Positions 16,835 through 26,446 of a stretch of 64,000 nucleotides of DNA are shown here, piece after piece. Source of the stretch: Hymenobacter sp. 15J16-1T3B (lineage in GTDB: Bacteria; Bacteroidota; Bacteroidia; Cytophagales; Hymenobacteraceae); the NCBI RefSeq assembly GCF_020711235.1, contig NZ_JAJFAV010000008.1:124001-188000 (forward strand), written 5' to 3'. Within the stretch, counting starts at the first letter, position 1. The number at the start of each line of letters is the position of its first letter. The translations under genes and the position numbers were made by a program. The notes beneath the pieces were generated by a model. The model saw nothing but the letters and a program-made list of their open reading frames with translations. It was not told the DNA's origin and did no database searches.

Positions 16835-17938
16835 TTAGAAATTCACCACCGCCTGGAAAGCCTTTTTCGGCTTTAGGTTCTGGTCGAAGAGCAGCGGGTG
16901 GTTTTTGCGGCCCGCTACGGGGTAAGTATCCAGCCAGGTGTAGCGGTCCGACACGTTCCAGAACGTGACGCCGGTCAGCACGTTTTTGTAGTCACGGAAC
17001 ACGCGGAAGAACATGCGGTACTGCTCGGTCTGTTGCTGCTCCAGCGCCGGCGTGTAGGCATCCGACTCGCCCGCACGCTTGGCGCGGCGCTCTTTCTCCC
17101 AGGGGTAGATGGACACGTCCAGCTCGGTAACCTGTACTTTCAGGCCCAGGGAGGCGTACCGCTCGATGGCCGCGCGCAGCTCCTGTTCGGTGGGTTCCTG
17201 CAGCGACCAGTGCCCCTGCAGCCCCACGGCGTGCACCGGCACTTTCGCGTCGACGAGCTGCTTGAGCAGGCGGTACACCCGCTCGCGCTTCTCGGGGCGC
17301 TCCGTGTTGTAGTCGTTGTAGAAGAGCACGGCCTGCGGGTCGGCGGCGTGGGCGTACTCGAAGGCCTTGGCAATGAACTCGTCGCCGCAGATCTGCAGCC
17401 ACTCCGAGTTGCGCAAAAACTCCTGCGGGTTGTCGCTGATGGCTTCGTTGACCACGTCCCAGGCGTAAATCTTGCCCTTGTAGCGCTTCACCACGGTCTC
17501 GATGTGGTCCTTGAGGCGCTGCAGCAGCACGGCCTTGCTGACGGGCTTGCCCGCGGCGTCCTTGAATAGCCACTTGGGCGTCTGCTCGTGCCAGAGCAGG
17601 TTGTGGCCGCGCACGCGCAGCTGGTTGGCCTGGGCAAAGCTTACGATGGCGTCGGCGTCGCGCCAGAAGTAGCGGTTTTCCTCCGGGTGAATCGGCCCCA
17701 TCTTCATGGCGTTTTCCGGCGTCACGCTGTTGAACTGGGCCTTGATCAGCGCGGCCTCCTCGCCTTGCAAGGACTGCGGCCCGACGGCCACGCCCACGGG
17801 GAAGTAGTCTTTGTAGTAGTCTTTCAGGCCTTTGTCGGCGGCGGGGCGCTGGCTGCTGAGCAAGGTGGTGCTGCCGGCGAGCAAGCCCGCGACGAGCAGG
17901 CGGCGGCCCCGGCGGGCGGGCGAATTGAGCGTACGCAT
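16835..17938 (-). CDS. GH10 endo-beta-1,4-xylanase
   Basis: Cleaves the xylan backbone. ATG 17938 gives 367 residues with an N-terminal export signal (RRGRRLLVAGLLAG, 9-22); an in-frame start at 18067 would read through the repeat element and is unlikely. Single GH10 barrel: GHNLLWHEQTP (111-121), acid/base E165 in DVVNEA, nucleophile E272 in VTELDVS. No carbohydrate-binding module and no T9SS domain, unlike the other GH10 at 19770, so it may act in the periplasm on imported oligosaccharides. It lies between GH51 and GH115 in the same orientation. Confidence 0.93.
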   Translation of the reverse strand: MRTLNSPARRGRRLLVAGLLAGSTTLLSSQRPAADKGLKDYYKDYFPVGVAVGPQSLQGEEAALIKAQFNSVTPENAMKMGPIHPEENRYFWRDADAIVSFAQANQLRVRGHNLLWHEQTPKWLFKDAAGKPVSKAVLLQRLKDHIETVVKRYKGKIYAWDVVNEAISDNPQEFLRNSEWLQICGDEFIAKAFEYAHAADPQAVLFYNDYNTERPEKRERVYRLLKQLVDAKVPVHAVGLQGHWSLQEPTEQELRAAIERYASLGLKVQVTELDVSIYPWEKERRAKRAGESDAYTPALEQQQTEQYRMFFRVFRDYKNVLTGVTFWNVSDRYTWLDTYPVAGRKNHPLLFDQNLKPKKAFQAVVNF

Positions 17939-17957
17939 GGAGGAGACAAGAAAGCGT

Positions 17958-18059
17958 CCGGCCGAGCCAGTCGAAGCAGCTCCACTGCTTCGTCGGACCC
18001 ATTCACTCACCAAAAGCATCGGAGTACTGAAGTGAAGATGCTTCGACGGGCTCGGCGGG
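17958..18059. repeat. Imperfect inverted repeat between GH51 and GH10
   Basis: A 21-base arm at 17958-17978 (starting CCGGCCGAGCC) is repeated in inverted form at 18039-18059 with three differences, separated by 60 bases; the left arm also overlaps a smaller GAAGCAG/CTGCTTC dyad. It resembles dispersed REP elements carrying a GTCGAAGCA core. It occupies nearly all of the space between the two cistrons. Confidence 0.65.
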
Positions 18060-18105
18060 ACGCGCACGAAAAAAGTTGTGGTCGGGGAAAAGCCGGCGGG
18101 CGCGC

Positions 18106-19641
18106 TCAGGTCAGCTGCAGCACCACCACCGACTTGGGCGGCAGCGTCACGCGCAGCTTGTCGCCGCGCTTCTGGGCCCCTTTGAAGGCGGCCGGCTGCA
18201 CGACGGCGGGTTGGTCAAAGGAGTTGTAGTCGTTCACCTTGGGCGCGGTCAGCACCCGGCCGGTCACCGTTTTCCAGGTTACGCCGGGCAGGGCCGCCTC
18301 CAGCGTCAGCGCGTTGCCCGGGTCGAGGTTGACCAGCGAGAGGTGCACCGCGCCAGTTTTGTCCCTGGAAGCCGACGCGTTCAGGGCCGGAATTTTCTCG
18401 GAGCCGAAGGCGTAGTCTGGGCTCTGGAATTGCAGCGGCAACCACTCGGCATCCTGGTGCACTTGGTAGAGGTCGAAGACGTGGTAGGTGGGCGTGAGCA
18501 GCATCTTCTCCTTGTCAGTGAGAATAAGCGCCTGCAGCACGTTGACGGCCTGGGCCAGGTTGGCCCCGCGCACCCGGTCGCAGTGGTTGTTGAAGATGTT
18601 CAGGGTGGTGGCGGCCACCAGGGCGTCGCGCAGGGTGTTTTGCTGGTAGAGGGCGCTGCTGTTGGGCAGCGGGTCGGTCCACACGCCCCACTCGTCCACC
18701 AGCAGCGCCACCTTCTTGTCCTTGTCGTAGCGGTCCATGATGGCCGCGTGGCGGCTCACCACCTGGTCCATTTTCAGGGCGTTGCGCAGGGTGCTGAAGT
18801 ACTGGTCCTCGCCGAAGCCGGTGGAGGCGCCTTTGCTGCCCGACCAGCTGCCGGTGGGCAGGGTGTACTGGTGCAGCGTCAGGCCCCACATCAGCTCGGC
18901 CGGAATCTGCTTCATGCAGGTTTCGGTCCAGTGCGCGTCGTCGCCGTTGGCCCCGCTGGCAATGCGCTTGAGCGGCGCCCCCGGAAAGTTGTGGGCGAAG
19001 GTGGCGTAGCGGCGGTACACGTCGGTGTAGTGCTCGGCAGTCATGTTGCCGCCGCAGCCCCAGCTTTCGTTGCCCACGCCCCACCAGCTCACCTTGTAAG
19101 GCGCCGGGTGGCCGTTTTGCTCGCGCTGCCGGGCCAGGGTGGTGCCGCTGGCGTTAAGGTACTCCACCCAGTCGGCCATTTCCTGCACCGTGCCGCTGCC
19201 CACGTTGGCGGCCATGTACGGCTCGGTGCCGAGCAGCTGGCACAGCTCCAGGAATTCGTGGGTGCCAAAGCTATTGTCCTCGGGCGTGTCGCCCCACCAC
19301 ACGTTCAGGCGGCTGGGGCGCTGGGCCGCGGGCCCCACCCCGTCGCGCCAGTGGTAGGCATCGGCGAAGCAGCCGCCGGGCCAGCGCAGGTTCGGCACCT
19401 TGATTTTTTGCAAGGCCTGCACCACGTCCAGCCGGATGCGGCCCTGCTTGGGCACGTTCAGCGCCGGATCTACCCAGAAGCCGTCGTACACGCAGCGGCC
19501 CAGGTGCTCGGCGAAGTGCCCGTAGATGTGGCGGCTGATGGTGAGCTTGGGGTTGCCGGGCTGCACGGTCAGCGGCAGCGGCTGCTGGGCCCGGGCAGCA
19601 GTGGCAGTAAGCAAGCAACAAGCGAAAAGGCGAAGACGCAT
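18106..19641 (-). CDS. GH51 alpha-L-arabinofuranosidase
   Basis: Releases arabinofuranose side chains from arabinoxylan or its oligosaccharides. The 511-residue protein has a signal peptide (1-18), the N-terminal strand-rich signature SRHIYGHFAEHLG (36-48), NLRWPGGCFAD (84-94), the acid/base E192 in GVGNESWGCGG and the nucleophile E317 in LLVDEWGVW. A C-terminal beta-sandwich follows (about 390-511). All catalytic residues are present and the length is usual for the family. Predicted periplasmic, as no sorting domain is seen. It lies 128 bases after the T9SS GH10 gene. Confidence 0.94.
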   Translation of the reverse strand: MRLRLFACCLLTATAARAQQPLPLTVQPGNPKLTISRHIYGHFAEHLGRCVYDGFWVDPALNVPKQGRIRLDVVQALQKIKVPNLRWPGGCFADAYHWRDGVGPAAQRPSRLNVWWGDTPEDNSFGTHEFLELCQLLGTEPYMAANVGSGTVQEMADWVEYLNASGTTLARQREQNGHPAPYKVSWWGVGNESWGCGGNMTAEHYTDVYRRYATFAHNFPGAPLKRIASGANGDDAHWTETCMKQIPAELMWGLTLHQYTLPTGSWSGSKGASTGFGEDQYFSTLRNALKMDQVVSRHAAIMDRYDKDKKVALLVDEWGVWTDPLPNSSALYQQNTLRDALVAATTLNIFNNHCDRVRGANLAQAVNVLQALILTDKEKMLLTPTYHVFDLYQVHQDAEWLPLQFQSPDYAFGSEKIPALNASASRDKTGAVHLSLVNLDPGNALTLEAALPGVTWKTVTGRVLTAPKVNDYNSFDQPAVVQPAAFKGAQKRGDKLRVTLPPKSVVVLQLT

Positions 19642-19769
19642 GCGGTAAAGCGGTAATGAAGCAACGGCTGCCCCGAGCGGACTAGCCCGCCGAAGCTGGC
19701 GCGAAGAAGGTTGTGGTGGCAGAATTCATCCGCGGGGTCGGCGACGCGACGCCGCCCCCGCGGATGGGC

Positions 19770-21665
19770 TTATTCGAGGAGCAGCTTGCTGGTAGCCTGC
19801 CCGCCCTGGGCATCCAGCAGCTGCACGGCGTAGAGGCCGGCGGGCAGCGGCAGGCGCAGTTCCACCGAGGCTTGGCGGTTGAGCGCCTGCTCGTGCACCA
19901 CGCGGCCCAGCCGGTCGGTGATGCGCAGATGGGTCAGGGCCGCGGTGCCGGTGAGGGTGAAACGGCCGTCCTGGGCCGGGTTCGGGAAGAGCTGCACGCG
20001 GGCCGCGGCCGCGCCGGCCTTGGTGCCGAGCACGGTGGTGCGCACGTAGTTCTGCAGCCACACGAAGGCCGACCGTTCGGAGTTGTCGGCGTTGGCCAGG
20101 TAGGCGCCCTGGGCGGTGCGCCAGTGGCCGGGGCGGTAGCCCCAGAGAGTAATGCCCTTCACGCCGGGGTGGGTCCACAAGGTCGGGAACACGCGTTGGT
20201 ACTCGGCCAGCTGAATGGCGTCGTCGAGGTTGTTGCCGGAGTCCACCCCGTCGATGTCCAGCTCGGTGATGTAAAGCGGCTTGCCGGCCGAGGCCAGCGT
20301 CGTCAGGTTGGCCGCCAGCGTGGTGGCCGGAATGCCCCGCGTCTCGAACGCGTGGCCCTGAATGCCCACGCCGTCCACGAGGTTGCGGGCCGTCAGCAGG
20401 TTGATCAGCGAGAGGTAGCGCTGGGTGTTGGTGCTGCTGGTGATGACGCCGTAGTCGTTGATCATCAGCTGGGCGTTGGGGAAGTACTGCCGCGCCAGCG
20501 TAAAGGAGGTGATGACCCAGTCCCAACCCGTAGTGCCGGCCCCGCCCAGGGCGTTGTAGTAGTTGCCGGCCCCGCTGCCGGGCGTGTTCGGGCCGTTGTT
20601 GCCGGTCGAACCGTTGAGCGGCAAGTCGTTCAGGGCCTCGTTCACCACCTCGATCTGGGCAATGTTGGGGTAGCGCTGGGCCACGGCCTGAAACCACTCG
20701 TTGATTTCGGCCAGCTGGTCGGCGTCCGACAGCGTCTCAATCCAGATCGGCTGCTGCTGCCCCCAAATTAGCGTGTGCATCTTGAACGGAATGCCGTTGC
20801 GCTGGGCCAGGGCGTAGGTCGAGTCCAGCTCGGCCCAGTTCATCTGGTTGCGGGTGCCCTCCACCGAGCCCCACTTTCCCGCGTTTTCGGGCGTCACCTG
20901 GTTGAAGTACTTGTTGAAAAACGGCTTCTGCGGGGTGCTCCACACGCCGCCCAAATACTTGGGCTTGCCCTGGGCCATGGGCGGGCCGGTGGGCACGAAG
21001 GTGACGGGCGGCGTGCTGCTGCCCTGCTGGCCCGCGTCGAGCTGGGCCGGGGTGAAGTAGATGCCGGTCTGGCCGAACACCAGCTTGTCGATGTCGAGGC
21101 CGTCTTCGCGGGCGCCGAGCTGGAAGGTCTGCGCCAGCGCGCCGGCGGCCACGGCGAAGGTGACGGGCGCCTCCCCGCCGTTGAACTTGGAGAGGTTGAT
21201 CCACTTCCACACGCCGGTGCCGGCCCCGCCCGCGCCGTCCACGGCCACGTTGCCGGCGGTGCTCACGTAACCCACCGCGTTCAGGTTGTTGACGGTAATC
21301 CAGTTCGTGTCGTCGGCGGGCAGCTTCTGGCCGAAGCCGTTGGCGTAGTAAAAGCTGTCGTCGTTGGCCCCGTTCGGGCCCACGCGCACCCGGGCGTAGA
21401 GGTCATAAGAGCCCGCGCCGGGGAAGGTCACGGCGTAGCTTATCACGCGGGCCGCCGTGCCGGGGTTCTGCGCGTTGATGGTGGCCGTGGGCGTGATGGT
21501 CACGTACTGCACGCCGGCCTGCGCGGGCGGGGTCGTCCAGTCGGCGCCCAGTGTGCCCGCCTCGGCCTGCTGCGTGACGGGCGCGTTTTGCGCCCGCGCG
21601 ATGGGCATAGCGCCCAGGGTGAAGAGCCCGAGCAGGCTCAGAAATAGGGTAGCGTTTTGGCTCAT
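19770..21665 (-). CDS. GH10 endo-xylanase with N-terminal CBM-like domain, T9SS cargo
   Basis: Probable surface xylanase of 631 residues. ATG 21665 opens a clear signal peptide (1-25, ending IARAQ); an upstream in-frame start at 21848 would overlap the GH3 gene and is rejected. A beta-rich domain (about 33-200, AEAGTLGADW onward, ending DIDKLVFGQ) resembles CBM35/CBM6-type modules. The GH10 barrel spans about 230-535: HTLIWGQQQP, acid/base E343 in VVNEA, nucleophile E468 in ITELDID. The acid/base loop carries a Gly/Asn-rich insertion (350-375). The C-terminal 75 residues are a T9SS sorting domain (LFPNPAQDG to KLLLE). With the cytoplasm-distal location it probably makes the first cuts in polymeric xylan. 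Confidence 0.93.
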   Translation of the reverse strand: MSQNATLFLSLLGLFTLGAMPIARAQNAPVTQQAEAGTLGADWTTPPAQAGVQYVTITPTATINAQNPGTAARVISYAVTFPGAGSYDLYARVRVGPNGANDDSFYYANGFGQKLPADDTNWITVNNLNAVGYVSTAGNVAVDGAGGAGTGVWKWINLSKFNGGEAPVTFAVAAGALAQTFQLGAREDGLDIDKLVFGQTGIYFTPAQLDAGQQGSSTPPVTFVPTGPPMAQGKPKYLGGVWSTPQKPFFNKYFNQVTPENAGKWGSVEGTRNQMNWAELDSTYALAQRNGIPFKMHTLIWGQQQPIWIETLSDADQLAEINEWFQAVAQRYPNIAQIEVVNEALNDLPLNGSTGNNGPNTPGSGAGNYYNALGGAGTTGWDWVITSFTLARQYFPNAQLMINDYGVITSSTNTQRYLSLINLLTARNLVDGVGIQGHAFETRGIPATTLAANLTTLASAGKPLYITELDIDGVDSGNNLDDAIQLAEYQRVFPTLWTHPGVKGITLWGYRPGHWRTAQGAYLANADNSERSAFVWLQNYVRTTVLGTKAGAAAARVQLFPNPAQDGRFTLTGTAALTHLRITDRLGRVVHEQALNRQASVELRLPLPAGLYAVQLLDAQGGQATSKLLLE

Positions 21666-21763
21666 TGGTGTTGGAAATGCGGGCCGCCGCGGCGGCCCGG
21701 GTGGTGGTAATAGCGTAATAGAAAAATGCCGTTGGCAAACCTGCCCGGAGCCGGGCGGCCGGG

Positions 21764-23965
21764 TTACTTCACCGCCAGCTGGGCCGTGACGGGCGCGGCC
21801 ACGCCGAGCTGCTGGCTGCGCGGGCTGGGGGCGGCCCCGGCCACCCACACGGTCAGCGGCCCGCTGGGCGCCACCGCGCAGCCCTGCGCATCGATGCGGG
21901 CCAGCTGCTCGGGCGTGAGGGTGAACTTGACTGTCTGGCTGGCGCCGGGCGCGAGCTGCACGCGCCGGAAGCCTTTCAGGGAGTACAGCGGCGTTTGGGC
22001 GCCCTTTTGCGGCTGGTGCGCGAGGTAGAGCTGCACCACCTCCTCCCCCGCCACCGCGCCGCGGTTGGTGACGGTAGCTTCCACCGCCACAGGCTTGCCC
22101 TTGGCGGCTTTTTTGGGCAGCTTCAGCCCCGAATACTCAAATTTGGCGTAGCTCAGGCCGTAGCCGAAGGGATACATCGGTTCGGCGGCCAAGTAGCGGT
22201 AGGTGCGCCCCCGCATGCCGTAAGCGTCGTAGGCGGGCAGCTGGTCCAGGCTCTTGGGAAAGGTAATCGGCAGCTTGCCCGAGGGCGCGGCTTTGCCGAA
22301 GACGATGTCGGCCACGGCCGCGCCGCCTTCCTCGCCGGGGTACCAGGCCAGCAGCACCGCGTCGGCCAGCTCGTGCACCTGCTCCAGGTTCATGGGCGAG
22401 CCACCGGTAATCACCGCCACGATGGGGCGGGTGTTGCCCTGGCGCAGCTTGCGCAGGAAGTCAATCTGGTTTTGCGGCAGGTTGTAGTCGAGCCGGTCGC
22501 CGGCGTGGGCCGAGGCAATGGACTCGCCCTCCTCCCCTTCGATCTGCCCGGTGATGCCGAGCACCACGATGGTCGCATCCGACTTCTTCGCGTCGCCGGT
22601 GGTCCAGTCGGCGGGGTTCACGTTGGGGCGGTCGAGCAGGATGCCGGGCTTGTACTGCATCTGGCTGCCCGGCTCGATGGCGCCCACCAGCCCTTCCAGG
22701 ATGGTTGTCATGCGCGGGTTCACGCCGTAGTAGTTGCCGATGAGCGCGTCGAGGCTGGTGGCGTTGGGGCCGCACACGTAGTACTTGGGCAGGTCGTTGC
22801 GCAGGGGCAGCGCGCCGTTGTTTTTGAGCAGCACCACCGACTTCAGTGCCGCCTCCCGGGCCAGCGCGCGGTGCTTCTCGCTGTTGACCACCGACACCGG
22901 CAGGTTGTCGTAGGGCGAGCTGCCCTTGGGGTCGAAGAGGCCGAGCTTGAAGCGAGTGCGCAGCAGAATGGCCAAGGCGCTGTCCACCTGCGCTTCCGTC
23001 ACCAAGCCCTGCTTCACCGCGTCGGCCAAGTTCTTGTACTCGGTGCCGCAGTTGAGGCTCACGCCCATTTTCACCGCCATGGCCGAGGCCTCGGCGGCGT
23101 TTTTGGCCACGTGGTGGCCCGAGGCCGAAAAGTAATCTTCCAGCGCGCCGCAGTCCGTCACCACGTGGCCACGGAAGCCCCACTCCTTGCGCAGCACATC
23201 CTGCAGGAGAAACTTGTTGGAGCAGCACGGCTCGCCGTTGGTGGCGTTGTAGGCGCACATCACCGACTCCACGCCCGCTTCCTGCACCAGGGCCCGGAAG
23301 GCTGGCAGGTAGGTTTCGCGCAAGTCCTGGGGCGAGGCCTGGGCGTTGAACTCGTGGCGCAGCTTTTCGGGGCCGCTGTGCACGGCGTAGTGCTTGGCGC
23401 AGGCCGCCACCTTCAGGTGCTGCGGGTCGGGGCCCTGCAGGCCGCGCACGAAGTTCACCCCGATGCGCGAGGTCAGGTAGGGGTCTTCGCCGTAGGTTTC
23501 CTGCCCGCGGCCCCAACGCGGGTCGCGGAAGATGTTCACGTTGGGCGTCCAGAAGGTGAGCCCGCCGTAGCGCAGGCGGTAGTCCTTGGCCGCGGCGGCG
23601 TTGTACATGGCCCGCGCCTCGTCGGATACGGCCGTGGCCACGCGCAGGGCTAGGTCCTCGTCGAAGGCCGCGCCCAGGGCAATGGCCTGCGGAAACACCG
23701 TGGCCGCGCCGGAGCGGCCCACGCCGTGCAGGGCCTCGTTCCACCAGTTGTAGGTCGGGATGTTCAGGCGCGGAATGGCCACGCTATAGTCCATCATCTG
23801 GCTGGCTTTTTCTTCCAGCGTCATGCGCCCCATCAAATCCTGCACGCGGCGGTTCAGCGGCTGCTGGGCGTCGAGGTAGAGCGGGGCCACGGAGGCCGGC
23901 GCCTGGGCCAGCGCCGCGGGGGCGGCCAGTAGCAGGGCAAGGCGCAGCAAAGACTTGGCGGGCAT
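21764..23965 (-). CDS. GH3 beta-xylosidase/beta-glucosidase
   Basis: Exo-acting glycosidase of 733 residues, predicted to release xylose from xylo-oligosaccharides. A signal peptide (1-20) precedes the GH3 barrel; KHYAVHSGPE (191-200) and the nucleophile D271 in VVTDCGALEDY match the xylosidase branch of GH3. The alpha/beta sandwich domain and a C-terminal fibronectin III-like domain (about 640-720) are both present, so the enzyme is complete. Specificity rests on the xylan context and on the TDCGA motif, so beta-glucosidase or arabinofuranosidase activity remains possible. It is followed after 98 bases by the T9SS GH10. Confidence 0.9.
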   Translation of the reverse strand: MPAKSLLRLALLLAAPAALAQAPASVAPLYLDAQQPLNRRVQDLMGRMTLEEKASQMMDYSVAIPRLNIPTYNWWNEALHGVGRSGAATVFPQAIALGAAFDEDLALRVATAVSDEARAMYNAAAAKDYRLRYGGLTFWTPNVNIFRDPRWGRGQETYGEDPYLTSRIGVNFVRGLQGPDPQHLKVAACAKHYAVHSGPEKLRHEFNAQASPQDLRETYLPAFRALVQEAGVESVMCAYNATNGEPCCSNKFLLQDVLRKEWGFRGHVVTDCGALEDYFSASGHHVAKNAAEASAMAVKMGVSLNCGTEYKNLADAVKQGLVTEAQVDSALAILLRTRFKLGLFDPKGSSPYDNLPVSVVNSEKHRALAREAALKSVVLLKNNGALPLRNDLPKYYVCGPNATSLDALIGNYYGVNPRMTTILEGLVGAIEPGSQMQYKPGILLDRPNVNPADWTTGDAKKSDATIVVLGITGQIEGEEGESIASAHAGDRLDYNLPQNQIDFLRKLRQGNTRPIVAVITGGSPMNLEQVHELADAVLLAWYPGEEGGAAVADIVFGKAAPSGKLPITFPKSLDQLPAYDAYGMRGRTYRYLAAEPMYPFGYGLSYAKFEYSGLKLPKKAAKGKPVAVEATVTNRGAVAGEEVVQLYLAHQPQKGAQTPLYSLKGFRRVQLAPGASQTVKFTLTPEQLARIDAQGCAVAPSGPLTVWVAGAAPSPRSQQLGVAAPVTAQLAVK

Positions 23966-24427
23966 GGGTTTGAGCGGGTCGGTGGTTGGGGTATTCGTCG
24001 GCGGCGCGCCGCATGGGCGGGCCGGCGGGCGCCGCCGGTTGGGGCAGCGCCTTCAGATAGGTCAGGCAGCAATTCAGCAATGGCCGGGCGGCGCGGGTGC
24101 CGCCGGCAAAGCCGGCAGCTGCTGCTTTCCTCACTCAGAATAGCAGTAGCTGCCGGCAGCCAGCCCGCCAGGTCTCTCGCCCCGGCGGCGGCACGGTCCC
24201 TCGGGCGCGGGGCCCCTCGCTGCGGCGCCGGGGCCTTGAGCACCGGCCGCCGCTACACGTATTCCCCTGTTCCCCAACGCGCCCACAGGCGCGTCAGTCG
24301 TGCACGGCCGGCGGCGAGTTCCCACGCCCGTCGTCGGCCTGAGCGGCCCCGGTCCCGAAGGCCGTTCACCGGTCCGTAGCTGCGGGCCGGTAAGTCGGAG
24401 TGCGCCGCCCGCGGGCGGCGCGGCTGC
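23966..24427. other. GC-rich gap with an inverted repeat
   Basis: No credible gene lies in these 462 bases between the esterase and GH3. A 16-base inverted repeat with one mismatch (24111-24126 and 24142-24157, starting GCCGGCAGCT) could form a stable hairpin, but no T run follows on either strand. It may be an RNA-processing or attenuation point that lets GH3 and later genes be expressed differently from SusC/SusD. No consensus -7 element is seen. Confidence 0.45.
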
Positions 24428-26377
24428 TTAGTGGTCGGTGCGGAAGGGCGAGGCCGGCAGCCCCGCTTTGTTGTAGAGGTTGGCGCCCTCGGGGTTGTCG
24501 GCCCAGGCGTAGCGCACGGCCACGGGGTTGGGCACCTGCTCGTTCCAGACGACGACCTTGTCGCCTTCGATACGGGCCTGCGCCCACTGCCACTGCTGGT
24601 CGGGGCCGGCAATGGCAAACTGCTTTAGCTCGCCCCCGCCCTTGGCCACCAAGCCCCCGCCCACGCCCGTGAACGAGAGCGTGATTTTGTTGCCGCTCAC
24701 TTTCATGCCCTGGTACAGCGGCCCCGAGGCCACGAGGCCGCTTTCCCCGTACACGTCCTTCTCGGCCGCCAGCGCCAGGCGGTGGCCCACCGACTGCTTG
24801 TCGAGTGGGTGAATGTCGTTCCACTCGCCCAGGTCGATGGCCACGGCCATGGCGGTGTGCGGCACGGCGGCCAGGGTGCGGCGCTGCTGGTCGCGCAGCT
24901 CGGCCCAGCTGCTTTCGGTGGGTTGCTCCTTCACGGCCATGAAATTGGCCAGCTGCACGTAGAGAAAGGGCATAGCGGGCTGGTTCCAGGCGCGGCGCCA
25001 GTCCCCGATCAGGCTGCTCATCAGCGGCAGGTACTCCTTGGGCGCTTTGGTGTTGGCCTCGCCTTGGTACCAGATGACGCCCTTCACGGTATAGGGCGCC
25101 AGCGGGGCCACCATGCCGTTGTAGAGCACGCCGGGCTGCCACTGCCAGAACGTGGGCGCGGCCAGCGGCTCGCTCTTGGCGCCGAGCTTGACTTGCCAGG
25201 CTCCGCGCAAATCCACCGCCTGCTCGCCGGCGCGCAGCTCGTAAGGCTTGTCGAGGGTGAAGCCGCCGCGGCCCGCGCTGTTGATGACGCGCACCACCAG
25301 CACGTTTTTGCCGGGCTTGAGCGCGCCCACCGGCAGCTCGTACTTGCGCGGCGGGTACTGGTAGGCCGTCGTGCCCACGAAGCGCCCGTTCAGGTACACC
25401 GAGTCGGCGTCGACGATGGTGCCCAGGTTCAGGCGCACGGGCTGGCTGGCCATAGCGGCCGGCACGTCCACTTCCTTACGAAGCCACACCACGCCGTTAA
25501 TGGGGCCCAGCCCTTGGTCGGCCCAGTAGCCGGGGATGGTCATGGTTTTCCAGTCGCGGGTATCTAGGTCCGGGGCGTACCAAGGCGTTTGGCCCTTGGC
25601 GAAGCCCTGGTCCTGCTGGCGCAGGTTGCGGTACCAGGCCACGTCGCGGGCCCGCTCCTGCTGCTGCACGCCGGCCACGTACAGGCTGTCCTGGAGCTGC
25701 CGGGCGCGTTGCTCGTAGGCCGGAAAGGCTTTCAGGGCGTCGGCGCTCAGCCAGGCTTCGGCCGGCGAGCCGCCCACCGCCGCCCGGATCAGGCCGATGG
25801 GCACCTTGTACTTGGCGTGCAGCTCCTTGGCGAAGAAGTAGCCCACGGCCGAGAACTGCAGCACCGATTTGGGGTCGGCGGCCGTCCAGCGCCCGCTCGG
25901 CAAGTCGGCCTGCGGGCGCGAGCGGCTGTAGCGCGTGGGCGCATCGAACTGCCGGATCTGCGCGTTGGTCGACTGCGCAATGACGTCGGGGTACTTGTCC
26001 TTGACGCGCGCCATCGGCAGCTCCATGTTCGACTGGCCCGAGGCCAGCCACACGTCGCCCACCAGAATATCCTTCACTTCCAGCTGGTTGCTGGCCTTGA
26101 GGCTCATCACGTAGGGCCCGCCGGGCTTGAGCGCGGGCAGCAGCAGCTGCCAGCGGCCGTCTGGGCCGGCCGTGGCGCGGTAGCTTTTGCCCTGAAACGT
26201 GACGGCCACGGCCTCGCCCTTGTCGGCCCAGCCCCACACCCGCACGGGTGTGCCGCGCTGCAGCACCATGCCGTCGCTGATGAGGCGGGGCAGGCGCACG
26301 GCGGCGTTGGCGGGGGCAGCGGCCAGCGCGCTCAGGCCAAGGGCCCAGATGGTTCGAAGCGACAGGTTAGGGTTCAT
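24428..26377 (-). CDS. SASA-domain carbohydrate acetylesterase (sialate O-acetylesterase-like)
   Basis: Serine esterase of 649 residues with a signal peptide (1-25). VRLPRLISDGMVLQRG (27-42) is the usual start of the mature family. The nucleophile is S116 in the SGNH-type block I motif GQSNME; WYQGEANTK and the DIHPLDK segment supply the later conserved blocks. An inserted galactose-binding-like beta domain lies at about 260-400. Annotated homologues are called sialate O-acetylesterases, but inside a xylan locus the likely role is removal of acetyl groups from xylan or xylo-oligosaccharides. It lies 69 bases after susD and is probably in the same transcript. Confidence 0.88.
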   Translation of the reverse strand: MNPNLSLRTIWALGLSALAAAPANAAVRLPRLISDGMVLQRGTPVRVWGWADKGEAVAVTFQGKSYRATAGPDGRWQLLLPALKPGGPYVMSLKASNQLEVKDILVGDVWLASGQSNMELPMARVKDKYPDVIAQSTNAQIRQFDAPTRYSRSRPQADLPSGRWTAADPKSVLQFSAVGYFFAKELHAKYKVPIGLIRAAVGGSPAEAWLSADALKAFPAYEQRARQLQDSLYVAGVQQQERARDVAWYRNLRQQDQGFAKGQTPWYAPDLDTRDWKTMTIPGYWADQGLGPINGVVWLRKEVDVPAAMASQPVRLNLGTIVDADSVYLNGRFVGTTAYQYPPRKYELPVGALKPGKNVLVVRVINSAGRGGFTLDKPYELRAGEQAVDLRGAWQVKLGAKSEPLAAPTFWQWQPGVLYNGMVAPLAPYTVKGVIWYQGEANTKAPKEYLPLMSSLIGDWRRAWNQPAMPFLYVQLANFMAVKEQPTESSWAELRDQQRRTLAAVPHTAMAVAIDLGEWNDIHPLDKQSVGHRLALAAEKDVYGESGLVASGPLYQGMKVSGNKITLSFTGVGGGLVAKGGGELKQFAIAGPDQQWQWAQARIEGDKVVVWNEQVPNPVAVRYAWADNPEGANLYNKAGLPASPFRTDH

Positions 26378-26446
26378 AGCAAAGTCAAACGCCCGGGGCC
26401 AGCGCCGGCGGCCGCCACTACGGGGCCGCCGGCGCCGCCTCAGCGG

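Noticed and set aside
24111-24157. Terminator after the esterase gene
   Set aside because: The stem is strong but no T run follows on either strand, so it is listed only as an inverted repeat.
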